A DNA stretch of 64,000 nt, taken from NCBI RefSeq assembly GCF_028656955.1, contig NZ_JAMDGY010000010.1, forward strand, positions 18,170-82,169, read 5' to 3'. The number at the start of each line of letters is the position of its first letter. The first letter of the stretch is position 1. This document shows, piece by piece, positions 37,091 to 46,267 of this stretch. A program made the translations under genes and the position numbers. The notes beneath the pieces are model-generated. The model saw only the letters and a list, made by a program, of their open reading frames with translations. It ran no database searches and was not told the DNA's origin. This stretch comes from Pseudomonas fontis. GTDB lineage: Bacteria; Pseudomonadota; Gammaproteobacteria; Pseudomonadales; Pseudomonadaceae.

Positions 37091-39193
37091 ATGCGCCCCC
37101 CTTTGCCCCGCCCTTCTTCCCTTGGCCTGCTCGGCCTGTTCCTCGCCAGTACCCAGACCCACGCCGCCACGCCCGTCGAATTGGACCAGGTGGTGATCGA
37201 CGCCCAGCAGCAGAGCGAGTTGGCCGCCGCCCGCGAACGCCTGCAACAAGTGTCCGGGGCAACCAACCTGGTCGACATGCAGCGCGTGGGCCAGGGCCGC
37301 GTCGCCAGCAACCAGGACGTGCTGGCCTACCAACCTGGGGTGTTTGCGCAATCGGCGGGCAATGATGGGGTCAAGCTGTCGATTCGCGGATCGGGTATCA
37401 ACCGCGCGCCCGGCAGCCATGGCTCCGGGGTCTACACGCTGTTCGACGGCCTGCCGCTGACCGGCCCTGGGGGTACGCCCTATGAGCTGTTCGAACCCCT
37501 GTGGCTGAGCCGTGCCGAAGTGTTACGCGGTGCCAATGGTTTTGATCGGGGCGCACTGGCCCTGGGCGGCGCGATCAACTATGTCACCCATACCGGCTAT
37601 GACGCGGCGCCGCTGGAGCTGCGCTATGAAGCGGGCAGCCGCGGCTACATGAAACGCCATGTCAGCTCCGGCCAGGTGCTGGGCGACCTCGACTACTACG
37701 TGGCCCTGACCGATTCGCAGTACGACGGCTACCAGGAGCACAGCAGCGGCAGTGGCAAAGGCATCGCCGCCAACGTCGGCTACCGCTTCAACCCGAACCT
37801 GGAAACCCGCTTCTACCTGCGCTACCGGGAAACCGAAAATGACCTGGCCGGCCGCGTAACCCAGCAGCAGATCAAGCATGATCCGCGTGCGGCCAACCCG
37901 GTCTACCTGGCCCGCGACGCCAGCCGCCCACAACCGGGCAGTACCTGGCTGGCGAACAAGACCACGTTCTACCTGGAGGACGATTCGCGCCTTGAAGCCG
38001 GGCTGGTCTATCACGACTACCCGATGGACCTGCGTGAAGGCCCGAACCGCCTGAAAGTCGCCTACAGCGATGTCAGTGGCACGCTGAACTACCTGCGCCG
38101 CGACAACCTGTTCGGCCACGAGAGCAAGACCACGATTGGCTGGCGCACCACCAAGCACCTGCCCAATGATGGCGCCTCGGAGTTCGTGCGGGTGCAGAGC
38201 AACCCGGCCATCCCCGTCGGCACCCGTACCCGTGACTTCAGCTATCAAGGCTCCGACACCGTGCTGCACGTGGGCAACGAGCTGGAGCTGATCCCGGACC
38301 TGTGGCTGACCAGCGGCCTGGCGATGATCTACACCCGCCGCGAAAGCGATGTGAGCTATCCGCTTGACGGTGGCAAGGTCAGCCAGCATGACTGGGACTA
38401 CGCGCCGCGCCTGGGCCTGCGCTACGACATCAATCCGCATTTGCAGGTCTACGGCAACCTCAGTCGTTCGGTCGAGCCGCCACATCCATGGGCGTTGATC
38501 TGGAGTTCACCGGCCATTGCCGGCCGGCAGATCCAGCCGATCGAACTGCAAAACCAGACCGCCACCACCTTGGAGCTGGGTGCTCGCGGTGACGCCGACT
38601 GGGGCCGCTGGGACCTTGCCTGGTATTACTCTGCGGTGCGGCATGAACTGCTGACTGTGGAAACCCAGGCCGCCACCTCAACCAGCGCCTCGATTGTCGG
38701 CGAAGCGAATGCCAGCCCGACCCTCCACCAAGGCATCGAAGCCGGCCTCGACAGCCTGCTCTGGGAACGTGCCGCCATTGGCAAGGTCTCGCTGCGTCAG
38801 GCCTACACCTTCAGCGACTTCCACTACCGCGACGATGAGAGGTTCGGCGACAACCGCCTACCGGGCATCCCGATGCACTACTACCAGGCCGAGCTGCGTT
38901 TCGACCACCCGACAGGCTTCTACGCCGGGCTCAACACCCAGATGGCCTCCAAGGTGCAGGTGGACTACGCCAACTCCTACCCGACCGACCCGTATGCAGT
39001 GCTCGGTGCAACTTTCGGCTACGCCTCGCCCAAGCAGGACTGGCAGACCTGGCTCGACCTGCGCAACCTGACCAACGAGCGCTACGCCGCGACGGTCACC
39101 CCGGGTTATGACGACAAGGGGGCGGATGCTGCACGCCTGACGCCGGGTGAAGGCTTCGCTGCCTATGTCGGCGTGGCCTACCGCTGGCAGTAA
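37091..39193 (+). CDS. TonB-dependent outer-membrane receptor
   Basis: The 700-aa product has a signal peptide ending THAA, a TonB box-like ELDQVVIDA at the mature N-terminus, a plug domain (about residues 40-170, with LSIRGSGINRAPGSHGSGVY), and a long beta-barrel that ends in Trp-Gln (VAYRWQ). There is no extra N-terminal signalling domain, so it is not a sigma/anti-sigma transducer. ATG 37091 has GGAG 7 bases upstream. Ligand unknown; a ferric siderophore is likely but copper or other ligands cannot be excluded. No sigma factor or ABC transporter lies next to it. Confidence 0.9.
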   Translation: MRPPLPRPSSLGLLGLFLASTQTHAATPVELDQVVIDAQQQSELAAARERLQQVSGATNLVDMQRVGQGRVASNQDVLAYQPGVFAQSAGNDGVKLSIRGSGINRAPGSHGSGVYTLFDGLPLTGPGGTPYELFEPLWLSRAEVLRGANGFDRGALALGGAINYVTHTGYDAAPLELRYEAGSRGYMKRHVSSGQVLGDLDYYVALTDSQYDGYQEHSSGSGKGIAANVGYRFNPNLETRFYLRYRETENDLAGRVTQQQIKHDPRAANPVYLARDASRPQPGSTWLANKTTFYLEDDSRLEAGLVYHDYPMDLREGPNRLKVAYSDVSGTLNYLRRDNLFGHESKTTIGWRTTKHLPNDGASEFVRVQSNPAIPVGTRTRDFSYQGSDTVLHVGNELELIPDLWLTSGLAMIYTRRESDVSYPLDGGKVSQHDWDYAPRLGLRYDINPHLQVYGNLSRSVEPPHPWALIWSSPAIAGRQIQPIELQNQTATTLELGARGDADWGRWDLAWYYSAVRHELLTVETQAATSTSASIVGEANASPTLHQGIEAGLDSLLWERAAIGKVSLRQAYTFSDFHYRDDERFGDNRLPGIPMHYYQAELRFDHPTGFYAGLNTQMASKVQVDYANSYPTDPYAVLGATFGYASPKQDWQTWLDLRNLTNERYAATVTPGYDDKGADAARLTPGEGFAAYVGVAYRWQ

Positions 39194-39196
39194 CCG

Positions 39197-40258
39197 TCAC
39201 GGCAACTGCACCTGCGGTTTGCCGGCGACGAAAATGCCCCAACTGGACATGAACAAGGCGGCAATCAACGGCCCGATCACGAAGCCGTTGAGGCCGAACA
39301 CCGCCAAGCCGCCGAGGGTGGAAATCAGGATCAGGTAATCGGGCATGCGCGTGTCCTTGCCCACCAGGATCGGCCGCAGGACGTTGTCGACCATGCCGAT
39401 CACCAGCACCCCGAACGCCGTCAGCACCGCCCCCTGCCAGATCATCCCGTTAAGCAGGAAATACGCCGCCACCGGCCCCCAGACGATCCCCGCGCCCACC
39501 GCCGGCAACAGCGACAGGAACGCCATTGCCACGGCCCAGACCAGCACGCTGGGGATGTCGAGGAACCAGAAGATGATCCCGCCCAGCGCGCCCTGGGTCA
39601 CGGCCACCAGCAGGTTGCCTTTCACCGTGGCACGCACCACGCGGTTGAACTTCAGTTGCAGCCGGCGCTTTTGCTGCTCGGCCAACGGCACCGCCGCACG
39701 GATCTTGCGCACCAGTTCCGCGCCGTCGCGCAGGAAGAAGAACAACAGGTACAGCATGATGCCGAAGCTCACCACAAACTCGAAGGTGCCCTGGCCGAAA
39801 CTGAATGCCTGCCCGGCGAAGAACTGGCTGCCTTGCATCGCGCCCTTGGCGATATTGTCGCGCAGCCCTTCCAGGTCGCCCATGCCCATGCGCTCAAGGC
39901 CATTCTGGGCAAACGCGGGCAGCAGGTCCTTGAAGTGTTCGATGTAGCCGGCGATATCCAGCTGGCCGCTTTCGATGCGCTTGTACAGCGTGGCCCCTTC
40001 CTGCACCAGCAGGGTGCTGATGACGATCACCGGCAAGATGGCGATCAACAGGCAGATCAGCAGCGTCATCCCGGCCGCCAGGTTGCGGCGCCAGCCCAGG
40101 CGCAACAACAGGCGTCGTTGCAGCGGCGCGAAGACGATGCCGAGGATCACCGCCCAGAACACTGCACCGTAGTACGGCAACAGGATCCAGATGAAGGCAA
40201 GGGTCACCAGCACCAGTAATACCAGCAGGGCTTTGTGTTGCAGGGCCGTTTCGTTCAT
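39197..40258 (-). CDS. AI-2E/PerM family transporter (YdiK-like)
   Basis: The 353-aa membrane protein has about eight helices: two pairs at the N-terminus, a soluble segment at about residues 95-150 (EHFKDLLPAFAQNGLERMG), and a C-terminal cluster including FLSLLPAVGAGIVWGP and GLNGFVIGPLIAALFMSSW. Family members export autoinducer-2 or act as Na/H antiporters, but most are uncharacterised. ATG 40258 has GGAG in the right place. Its stop lies 3 bp from the end of the convergent receptor gene. Confidence 0.87.
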   Translation of the reverse strand: MNETALQHKALLVLLVLVTLAFIWILLPYYGAVFWAVILGIVFAPLQRRLLLRLGWRRNLAAGMTLLICLLIAILPVIVISTLLVQEGATLYKRIESGQLDIAGYIEHFKDLLPAFAQNGLERMGMGDLEGLRDNIAKGAMQGSQFFAGQAFSFGQGTFEFVVSFGIMLYLLFFFLRDGAELVRKIRAAVPLAEQQKRRLQLKFNRVVRATVKGNLLVAVTQGALGGIIFWFLDIPSVLVWAVAMAFLSLLPAVGAGIVWGPVAAYFLLNGMIWQGAVLTAFGVLVIGMVDNVLRPILVGKDTRMPDYLILISTLGGLAVFGLNGFVIGPLIAALFMSSWGIFVAGKPQVQLP

Positions 40259-40378
40259 GTCCACTCCTTTGTGCTCTGAACGTTAGTGCGCCGCGCATTA
40301 CAGAAAGTGCCCTTGCTCCAGATCAATAAACGCAGATGGCCACAGCGTTAGCATCCTCGCCTTTTGCGCGACCCTACC

Positions 40379-41698
40379 ATGACCCAGTTGCATCGCCCCG
40401 AACTGCTCGCCCCGGCCGGCACCCTGAAGAACATGCGCTACGCCTTTGCCTACGGCGCCGATGCCGTGTATGCCGGGCAGCCGCGCTACAGCCTGCGGGT
40501 ACGCAACAACGAGTTCGACCACGCCAACCTTGCCCTCGGCATCCGCGAGGCGCAGGCCCAGGGCAAGCGCTTCTACGTGGTGGTGAACATCGCCCCGCAC
40601 AACGCCAAGCTCAAGACCTTCCTCAAGGACCTGGCGCCGGTGATCGAGATGGCCCCGGATGCGCTGATCATGTCCGACCCGGGGCTGATCATGCTGGTGC
40701 GCGAGCACTTCCCGCAGATGCCGATCCACCTCTCGGTGCAGGCCAATACGGTGAACTGGGCGAGCGTGGCGTTCTGGCAGCAGATGGGGCTGAGCCGGGT
40801 GATCCTGTCCCGCGAGCTGTCGCTGGAGGAGATCGAGGAAATCCGCCAGCAGGTGCCGGGCATGGAGCTGGAGGTGTTCGTGCATGGCGCCTTGTGCATG
40901 GCCTATTCCGGACGCTGCCTGCTGTCGGGCTACCTGAACCGCCGCGATGCCAACCAGGGCAGTTGCACCAATGCCTGCCGCTGGCAGTACAGCGCCACGC
41001 CGGCCACGGAGAACGAGACTGGCGATATCGTTCGCCATGTTGAACCGACGTTGGGGGTTGGCGCGCCAACCGAGCAGGTGTTCGTGCTGCAGGAAAGCCA
41101 ACGCCCTGGCGAAGACATGCCAGTGTTCGAGGACGAGCATGGCACCTACATCATGAACGCCAAGGACCTGCGTGCCGTGCAGCATGTCGAGCGCCTGGCG
41201 CGCATGGGCGTGCATTCGCTGAAGATCGAGGGGCGGACCAAGTCGCACTTCTACTGCGCGCGCACGACGCAAACCTACCGGCAAGCCATCGATGATGCGG
41301 CCGAGGGCCGCGAGTTCGACCGTTCGCTGATGCTCAACCTGGAGTCATTGGCCCAGCGTGGCTACACCGAGGGCTTCCTGCGTCGGCATGTGCACGATGA
41401 GTATCAGAACTATGAGCGCGGCAGCTCGGTGTCGGAGCGCCAGCAGTTTGTCGGCGAGTTGACCGGGGAACGGGTTGGCGGCCTGGCCGAAGTGCGGGTG
41501 AAGAACCGCTTTGCCCTGGACGACCATCTGGAATTGATGACGCCGCGTGGCAACTACCACTTCGACCTGCACCAGTTGCGTGATCGTCAGGGCAACCCGA
41601 TCGAGGTCGCACCGGGGGATGGGCATGTGGTGTACCTGCCGATTCCGGAGCAGGTGGAGCTGGAGTATGGGTTGCTGCTGCGGGATTTGAATCTGTAG
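40379..41698 (+). CDS. trhP: tRNA 5-hydroxyuridine synthesis protein TrhP (U32 peptidase family, YegQ)
   Basis: TrhP uses prephenate-derived chemistry to hydroxylate U34 of certain tRNAs. The 439-aa U32-family protein begins with PELLAPAGTLKNMRYAFAYG and carries four Cys that fit the family Fe-S cluster, Cys173, Cys180, Cys196 and Cys200 (HGALCMAYSGRC, GSCTNACRW). The C-terminal beta-barrel follows after about residue 340. ATG 40379 is the family start though its ribosome site is poor. A REP pair follows. Confidence 0.9.
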   Translation: MTQLHRPELLAPAGTLKNMRYAFAYGADAVYAGQPRYSLRVRNNEFDHANLALGIREAQAQGKRFYVVVNIAPHNAKLKTFLKDLAPVIEMAPDALIMSDPGLIMLVREHFPQMPIHLSVQANTVNWASVAFWQQMGLSRVILSRELSLEEIEEIRQQVPGMELEVFVHGALCMAYSGRCLLSGYLNRRDANQGSCTNACRWQYSATPATENETGDIVRHVEPTLGVGAPTEQVFVLQESQRPGEDMPVFEDEHGTYIMNAKDLRAVQHVERLARMGVHSLKIEGRTKSHFYCARTTQTYRQAIDDAAEGREFDRSLMLNLESLAQRGYTEGFLRRHVHDEYQNYERGSSVSERQQFVGELTGERVGGLAEVRVKNRFALDDHLELMTPRGNYHFDLHQLRDRQGNPIEVAPGDGHVVYLPIPEQVELEYGLLLRDLNL

Positions 41699-41713
41699 GG
41701 GCAGTGCTGGCCT

Positions 41714-41789
41714 CATCGCGGGACCAGCCCGCTCCCACAGGCCCTACAGATCCAGATAACACTTGTGGGAGCGGGCTAGTCCCGCGATG
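41714..41789. repeat. Pair of inverted REP elements, family B
   Basis: CATCGCGGGACCAGCCCGC+TCCCACAG (41714-41740) and TGTGGGAGCGGGC+TAGTCCCGCGATG (41764-41789), 23 bases apart, between convergent trhP and pvdQ. One compensated change is visible (ACCAG/CTAGT). Confidence 0.88.
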
Positions 41790-41801
41790 GGGCCCTCAAG
41801 G

Positions 41802-44132
41802 TCAAGGCTTGCTGAGCGCCACCTTCGCCCCATCCACCTCACGAATCACCTGCACCCGGTACTGCGGGTCAGCCTTGATCTGTGCCTCGGTGAACGGAAT
41901 GCGCTGCCAGTGCTTGGCCGAAAACGCCTTGGTCTGGTCGCTGCCATGCAGCGAACCCTTCTCGCTCGACTGCGAGAACGCCAGCAAGCCCACGGCCTGC
42001 GGCCCGTGCTCATCAAAGGTGACCAATTGCAGGTAGCTGGTGCCACTCACCACCAGGCGCTTGCCCGGCGCAATCTCGACACTCTGAATGGCGTTGTACA
42101 CGCCCAACTCCGCCGGCCCGCCATGGATCGGCGTGCCATCGCTGGCCTGCTGGATCTGCCCCCAGCGGGTATTGTCGCCCAGCCCGGCATCCGCCACCCG
42201 CTTCGCCGAAGCCAGTACCGCTTCGCGCAATTGCGCTGCTACGGCCGGCTGCTCAATCGCCAGGCCTCGCGGGGTGTGCTGCGGGTCGGCCGGGTCGAAG
42301 GCCACGCGCCAGAAACCACCCTTCTGGCTCAACGCCCGGACGATGTTCTGGAAGTGCACCAGGCCGATACCACTGTCCAGGTTCGCCTGGCCATCCCAGG
42401 TCTTGAGGCTGGAGCACACTGCCTTGAGCTGCGGGTCATCGGCAACCCCGGCGCACCATTGCAGCAGGTCTGGCAGGACCAGCTCGGCCAGGTACACCTG
42501 ATCGTCCATCACCATGTTCTGCAGGTCGGCTGTGCCGATCTTGCCGGCCTTCTCCAGGCTCGCCAGGCGCTGCAAGGCAAAGCGGCTGCGCGGCCCCAGG
42601 GGTTGGTCGTCACGGCTGATCAGCGGCGAGAAGCCCTGCAAGGGCTGCGCCGGGTTGACCATCCAGGCCGAGTCGTTTGAGTGCTGGACGAAGTCCGCAC
42701 GCTCCAGCGTGGGCTGCATCTGCGCCGGGAAGATGCCCGGCTGCGCGGCACGCGGATCAACCTTCCAGTTGCAGGCGCTGCGCGAGCCGTCGAGGACGAT
42801 GACCTCCTGCCCCGCCGCCGGGTCGCTGCACTGCGCCAGCAGCGCCTTGTCGACATACGGCACCACCGACTGGTTCAGGTACAACGTGTTGCCCTTGGCA
42901 TCCACCGCCAGGGTGTTGACCCACGGGATACCCTGCAATTGCTGCACCGAGTGTTGCAAGGCCTTGAGGCTGTCGGCCTGGTTCATGCTGTACCACTGCT
43001 GCAGCACCCGGGTGTTTTCCAGGTTGGCATCGCGCAGGCTGAAGGCCACGCCAGGGGTCCAGTCGAGCTTGCCCGGCCACACCACCACCGGGCCGAAGCT
43101 TGAGCTGTAGACGTCACGGCTGACCTGTTGCAACTTGCCATCCTCACCCTTGACCGTCACCGCCAGGTGCTGGCGGGTGAGCGGCAACGACTTGCCATCC
43201 AGCATGTAGCGGGTCGGGTCTTTCGGGTCGAGCTGCAGGCGGAACACCGTGAAATGCTTGGAGGTGTCGACCGTATGGGTCCAGGCCAGGTGCTTGTTGA
43301 AACCGATATTGATCAGCGGCAGGCCTGGCAACGCAGCGCCCATGACCTCCAGCTTGCCTGGCACGGTCAGTTGCATCTGGTAGAAGCGCATGCCGCCGGC
43401 CCACGGAAAATGCGGGTTGGCCAGCAGCATGCCGCGCCCATTGAAGGAGCGCTCATGGCCGACCGCCACCGCGTTGCTGCCACGTTCCAAGGCAAACTGC
43501 TCACGGCGCGCCTGGGCCTGGGTGAAGGCCTCAGAGTTCAAGGCAGCGGTGGCCTTGGGCGGCGCCGCAGCCACCAGCGCTTCGGCAAACTGGCCGACTC
43601 CGCCTTCGACCAGCAGGCGCCGGGTCAGCTTGACCAGGTCCAGTGCCGTGATCGGCCGCAACCACTCGGCCTGCTGGCACTCGCCTGGCAGGCCCTGGGC
43701 ACGGCGCTCGCTCAATGCCCGGTTGTAACCCTGGGCGTAACCTTCCAGCAGCGCGCGAATCGGCTGCGGTTGCGCCTGCCAGAAACCGAACACCGCCGTC
43801 GGGGTGTTCAGCCAACTGAAGAACAGGTCGCTGGTGAGGTTTTCGCGCTGCTCGAAGGTCTTCTGCTGAGGCCCGAAATAACGCGAGCGCTCCGCGTTGA
43901 CCGTGACCACTTCATTGCCCAGCAGGCACAGGTTGTCCTGTGCGTAGGCATAGCCGATGCCATAGCCCAGGCCGCGTTCATCCTTGGCCAGGATATGCGG
44001 GACGCCGTAGCTGGTACGGCGAATCTCGGCGATGGCATCGCCAGGCGGGGCAACGCGTGCCTGGGCACTCAGGCTAAGGCCGACCAGCAGGGCAGCCAGG
44101 CACAGTGTTGGAAGCGGACGGTCAAGGATCAC
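41802..44132 (-). CDS. pvdQ: Acyl-homoserine lactone acylase PvdQ
   Basis: PvdQ is a periplasmic Ntn-hydrolase that removes the fatty acid from pyoverdine precursors and can also cleave long-chain acyl-homoserine lactones. The 776-aa precursor has a signal peptide ending SAQA, an alpha chain, a spacer, and a beta chain whose nucleophile should be Ser219 in LERGSNAVAVG, made by cut after Gly218. NPHFPW, LPGLPLINIGF and WTHTVD match P. aeruginosa PvdQ closely by memory. The GTG start at 44132 follows CAGGAG; the frame is open 61 codons further, but that part is not a signal peptide. No other pyoverdine gene is in the window. Confidence 0.92.
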   Translation of the reverse strand: MILDRPLPTLCLAALLVGLSLSAQARVAPPGDAIAEIRRTSYGVPHILAKDERGLGYGIGYAYAQDNLCLLGNEVVTVNAERSRYFGPQQKTFEQRENLTSDLFFSWLNTPTAVFGFWQAQPQPIRALLEGYAQGYNRALSERRAQGLPGECQQAEWLRPITALDLVKLTRRLLVEGGVGQFAEALVAAAPPKATAALNSEAFTQAQARREQFALERGSNAVAVGHERSFNGRGMLLANPHFPWAGGMRFYQMQLTVPGKLEVMGAALPGLPLINIGFNKHLAWTHTVDTSKHFTVFRLQLDPKDPTRYMLDGKSLPLTRQHLAVTVKGEDGKLQQVSRDVYSSSFGPVVVWPGKLDWTPGVAFSLRDANLENTRVLQQWYSMNQADSLKALQHSVQQLQGIPWVNTLAVDAKGNTLYLNQSVVPYVDKALLAQCSDPAAGQEVIVLDGSRSACNWKVDPRAAQPGIFPAQMQPTLERADFVQHSNDSAWMVNPAQPLQGFSPLISRDDQPLGPRSRFALQRLASLEKAGKIGTADLQNMVMDDQVYLAELVLPDLLQWCAGVADDPQLKAVCSSLKTWDGQANLDSGIGLVHFQNIVRALSQKGGFWRVAFDPADPQHTPRGLAIEQPAVAAQLREAVLASAKRVADAGLGDNTRWGQIQQASDGTPIHGGPAELGVYNAIQSVEIAPGKRLVVSGTSYLQLVTFDEHGPQAVGLLAFSQSSEKGSLHGSDQTKAFSAKHWQRIPFTEAQIKADPQYRVQVIREVDGAKVALSKP

Positions 44133-44174
44133 GCGAACTCCTGCAGGATCAGGATGGATAGTCATCCTGAAATA

Positions 44175-44197
44175 ACGAAGCCCGGATGAAAAATTTA
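44175..44197 (-). promoter_or_regulatory. Possible iron-starvation (PvdS-type) promoter of pvdQ
   Basis: On the minus strand TAAAT (44197-44193) and CGT (44177-44175) are separated by 15 bases; the PvdS consensus is TAAAT-N16/17-CGT. The spacing is one short. It lies 42 bases before the pvdQ start. Confidence 0.25.
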
Positions 44198-44347
44198 CGT
44201 GTTTTGCGTCGCCCGTTCGTCTTTTTGGGAGAGCAACAACATTTTTTTCTTCAGGGGCTGCAGATTTTGCGATCTCGTTCGTCTTATTAGATGTGAACGG
44301 CAATCGAATACGCAAACTGGACAGGCTCTGGAAAAGGGAGTTTTCAC

Positions 44348-44737
44348 ATGCAGAACCAGCAACAACCGGCCATTGCGCTACGTTTCAAACGCAAGGTCAA
44401 TGCCCCGTTGCAGGGCAAGGTCGACGTGCCGGAGAGCGAAGAACGCGCTGGCAACGAACATATCCGCGAGCTGCTCAGGGCATTCGGGCTGCGTACCAGC
44501 CTGATCCGCCTCAAGGTCATCGATGCCTTGCACCTGGCTGATCGCAATGGCCGCAGTATCGGCGTTCGCGGCATTCACACCCAGCTGGAACAGCTGGATA
44601 TCCCGCTGTCGTTCCTCAGCGTGCGCGAAGTGCTCAAGCGTTTGTGCGCAGAAGGCGTGATCAGCATGGGTATCGACAAATGCTACAGCCTCAACCCCGA
44701 GGCCAGGGCACTGCTCGAACACGGCTATTCGCGCTGA
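44348..44737 (+). CDS. Fur-fold winged-helix regulator lacking metal sites
   Basis: The 129-aa protein has the Fur-like DNA-binding pattern: ELLRAFGLRTSLIRLKVIDAL (about residues 40-60), GRSIGVRGIHTQLEQLDIPLSFLSVREVLKRL (as separate helices, about 66-97) and a short wing EGVISMGIDKCYSLN. It lacks the His/Cys-rich dimerisation half of Fur and Zur, so it probably does not sense metal in the usual way. It is divergent from pvdQ, with 215 bp between. This pairing suggests a role in siderophore or iron control, but that is inference. Confidence 0.75.
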   Translation: MQNQQQPAIALRFKRKVNAPLQGKVDVPESEERAGNEHIRELLRAFGLRTSLIRLKVIDALHLADRNGRSIGVRGIHTQLEQLDIPLSFLSVREVLKRLCAEGVISMGIDKCYSLNPEARALLEHGYSR

Positions 44738-44782
44738 GCGACGGCCGGCACAGGCCGGCCGCCCCAACCGGGTTGTCTACCC

Positions 44783-44971
44783 TCAGAACTTGACTTTGCG
44801 GCGCATGATGCCGTTGACGACAACCACCACCACGGCAATGCCGATGGCGACGTATTGGAACACCTGTTCGCTGATCACACCCTGTTTTTGCAGGTAGGAA
44901 AGCCCCAACATGGCGCCTAGCACCACCAGGGAAATCAGGATCGAGTATTTCAGGCGTTGACCTTGAGTCAT
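44783..44971 (-). CDS. Small two-helix membrane protein
   Basis: The 62-aa product has two hydrophobic helices (YSILISLVVLGAMLGLSYL and FQYVAIGIAVVVVVVNGIM) joined by a polar turn, with a basic C-terminal end MRRKVKF. ATG 44971 has AAGGA 8 bases upstream. No known family; the coding frame is well supported by the ribosome site and by typical codon use. Confidence 0.7.
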   Translation of the reverse strand: MTQGQRLKYSILISLVVLGAMLGLSYLQKQGVISEQVFQYVAIGIAVVVVVVNGIMRRKVKF

Positions 44972-45132
44972 GGAAAAATCCTTGCAGCACAGATGATGAA
45001 GGCCCGGAATCGGCCGGCGGCCATCATACCGCGTGATGCACTGCGGGAGCATGCTTTCCCGGTATTTTCCGTCAGCACTTCTTGAAAGCATGGGGCTCCC
45101 GGGCAAATGCCCAGACCGACGAGTCCACTCCC

Positions 45133-45588
45133 ATGCGTTCGACACTTCTACTCGGCAGCCTCGCGCTGACCACCGCCCTCACCAGCCACGCCTTCGACAC
45201 CACCCAGCACAGTGAAGCGATCCTGCAGCAACTGGGCAACGTGCTGGCCGACACCGCCAGTGCCAGCCAGTGGCAGCAGCTGTGGCAACGTACCCGCGCC
45301 GCCGGGCATTTCGCCAACGGTGACGGCGCGCACTTCACCCTCTCCCAACAGCAGATCCCCAGCCTGGTGAAAAGCACCCTGGATACCGCCGACTCGGTGG
45401 CCCCCGAGCCTGCCACGCTGGCCGTGTACCGCAAGGACTTCCACCCGCAGGTGGTGGGCCAGCAGGGCCAGGCCGCGCTGAGCGCGATTTGCCTGCGCGT
45501 CGACTGGCGCAACCTGCCGCCCAGCCTGCCGGCCAATCCGCAGGCGCACATGAGCCAGGTAAGCCTGTTGCGCACCTGGCCGTGCTGA
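45133..45588 (+). CDS. Putative exported protein of unknown function
   Basis: The 151-aa product has a signal peptide (MRSTLLLGSLALTTALTSHA) and a mature part with a helical stretch (EAILQQLGNVLADTASASQWQ in pieces) and two Cys (Cys121 region and the C-terminal Cys). No family recognised. ATG 45133 gives the signal peptide; an upstream in-frame start at 45082 would bury it. Confidence 0.62.
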   Translation: MRSTLLLGSLALTTALTSHAFDTTQHSEAILQQLGNVLADTASASQWQQLWQRTRAAGHFANGDGAHFTLSQQQIPSLVKSTLDTADSVAPEPATLAVYRKDFHPQVVGQQGQAALSAICLRVDWRNLPPSLPANPQAHMSQVSLLRTWPC

Positions 45589-45831
45589 ACCGCGCGGGTT
45601 GCCCACCCATGTCACATTCGCAAACGAGCGCACACAGGCAGAACAAGGCCCGCCCGTGATCCGCCGCGCCATTACCTACTCGGCAGGTCTGCCGATCCTA
45701 CGAATACTGGGCGCGATGGCTACCGCTGCTGACCCACTTGCACCCTAGCGAACCCAGGCGCCGGTCAACCAGAATCAGTCCCCAGCACCCCAGTGATCCT
45801 CTTTGCTCATACCTTCTACAAGGAAGTCATC

Positions 45832-46212
45832 ATGGAACTCTGCGACCTGAACCGAATCGACATCGACCAACTCCCGCAATCGCTGCAGATGCTGATTGAC
45901 TGCATCGGCCTTGAACATGCCTACCGGCTGACCAGCATCTATGGCGGGCGCCCGAAATACATTCCCAAGCATCGCGAACGCACCAGCCTGGCCGAGATCC
46001 TGCCGGCTGAGGCACTCGATGCCCTGATCAAACGCTACGCCGGGATGGCCCTGGAAATCCCCAAGGCCGACCACTTCAACCGCCAGCTGCGCAACCAGCA
46101 GATCCAGCAGGAAAGCTCGCTTGGCCAGTCGCGTAGCGTACTGGCGGACAAGTACGGGCTGAGCCTGCGCCAGATCGGCAACATCCGTCGTCAGGAAGCG
46201 CTCTCTCGCTGA
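45832..46212 (+). CDS. Mor-family transcriptional activator
   Basis: The 126-aa protein matches the Mor/C family of phage Mu middle- and late-gene activators: DLNRIDIDQLPQSLQ and IGLEHAYRLTSIYGG (dimer region), then a C-terminal HTH, SVLADKYGLSLRQIGNIRRQ (residues about 100-120). AAGGAA lies 7 bases upstream of ATG 45832. No Mu genes are nearby. It precedes two DUF2589 genes in the same direction by 55 bp, so it may regulate or belong to that unit. Confidence 0.8.
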   Translation: MELCDLNRIDIDQLPQSLQMLIDCIGLEHAYRLTSIYGGRPKYIPKHRERTSLAEILPAEALDALIKRYAGMALEIPKADHFNRQLRNQQIQQESSLGQSRSVLADKYGLSLRQIGNIRRQEALSR

Positions 46213-46267
46213 GCGAACCTGCCACACATTCCGCGCATGACGCGCACCCCTAGAGAAGGAAACTCAC

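Noticed and set aside
44133..44315. N-terminal extension of pvdQ
   Set aside because: It is open in frame but would precede the signal peptide; the CAGGAG site fits GTG 44132.
45657..45749. A 30-codon GTG-started frame before the Mor gene
   Set aside because: No ribosome site and no recognisable product; too short to support.
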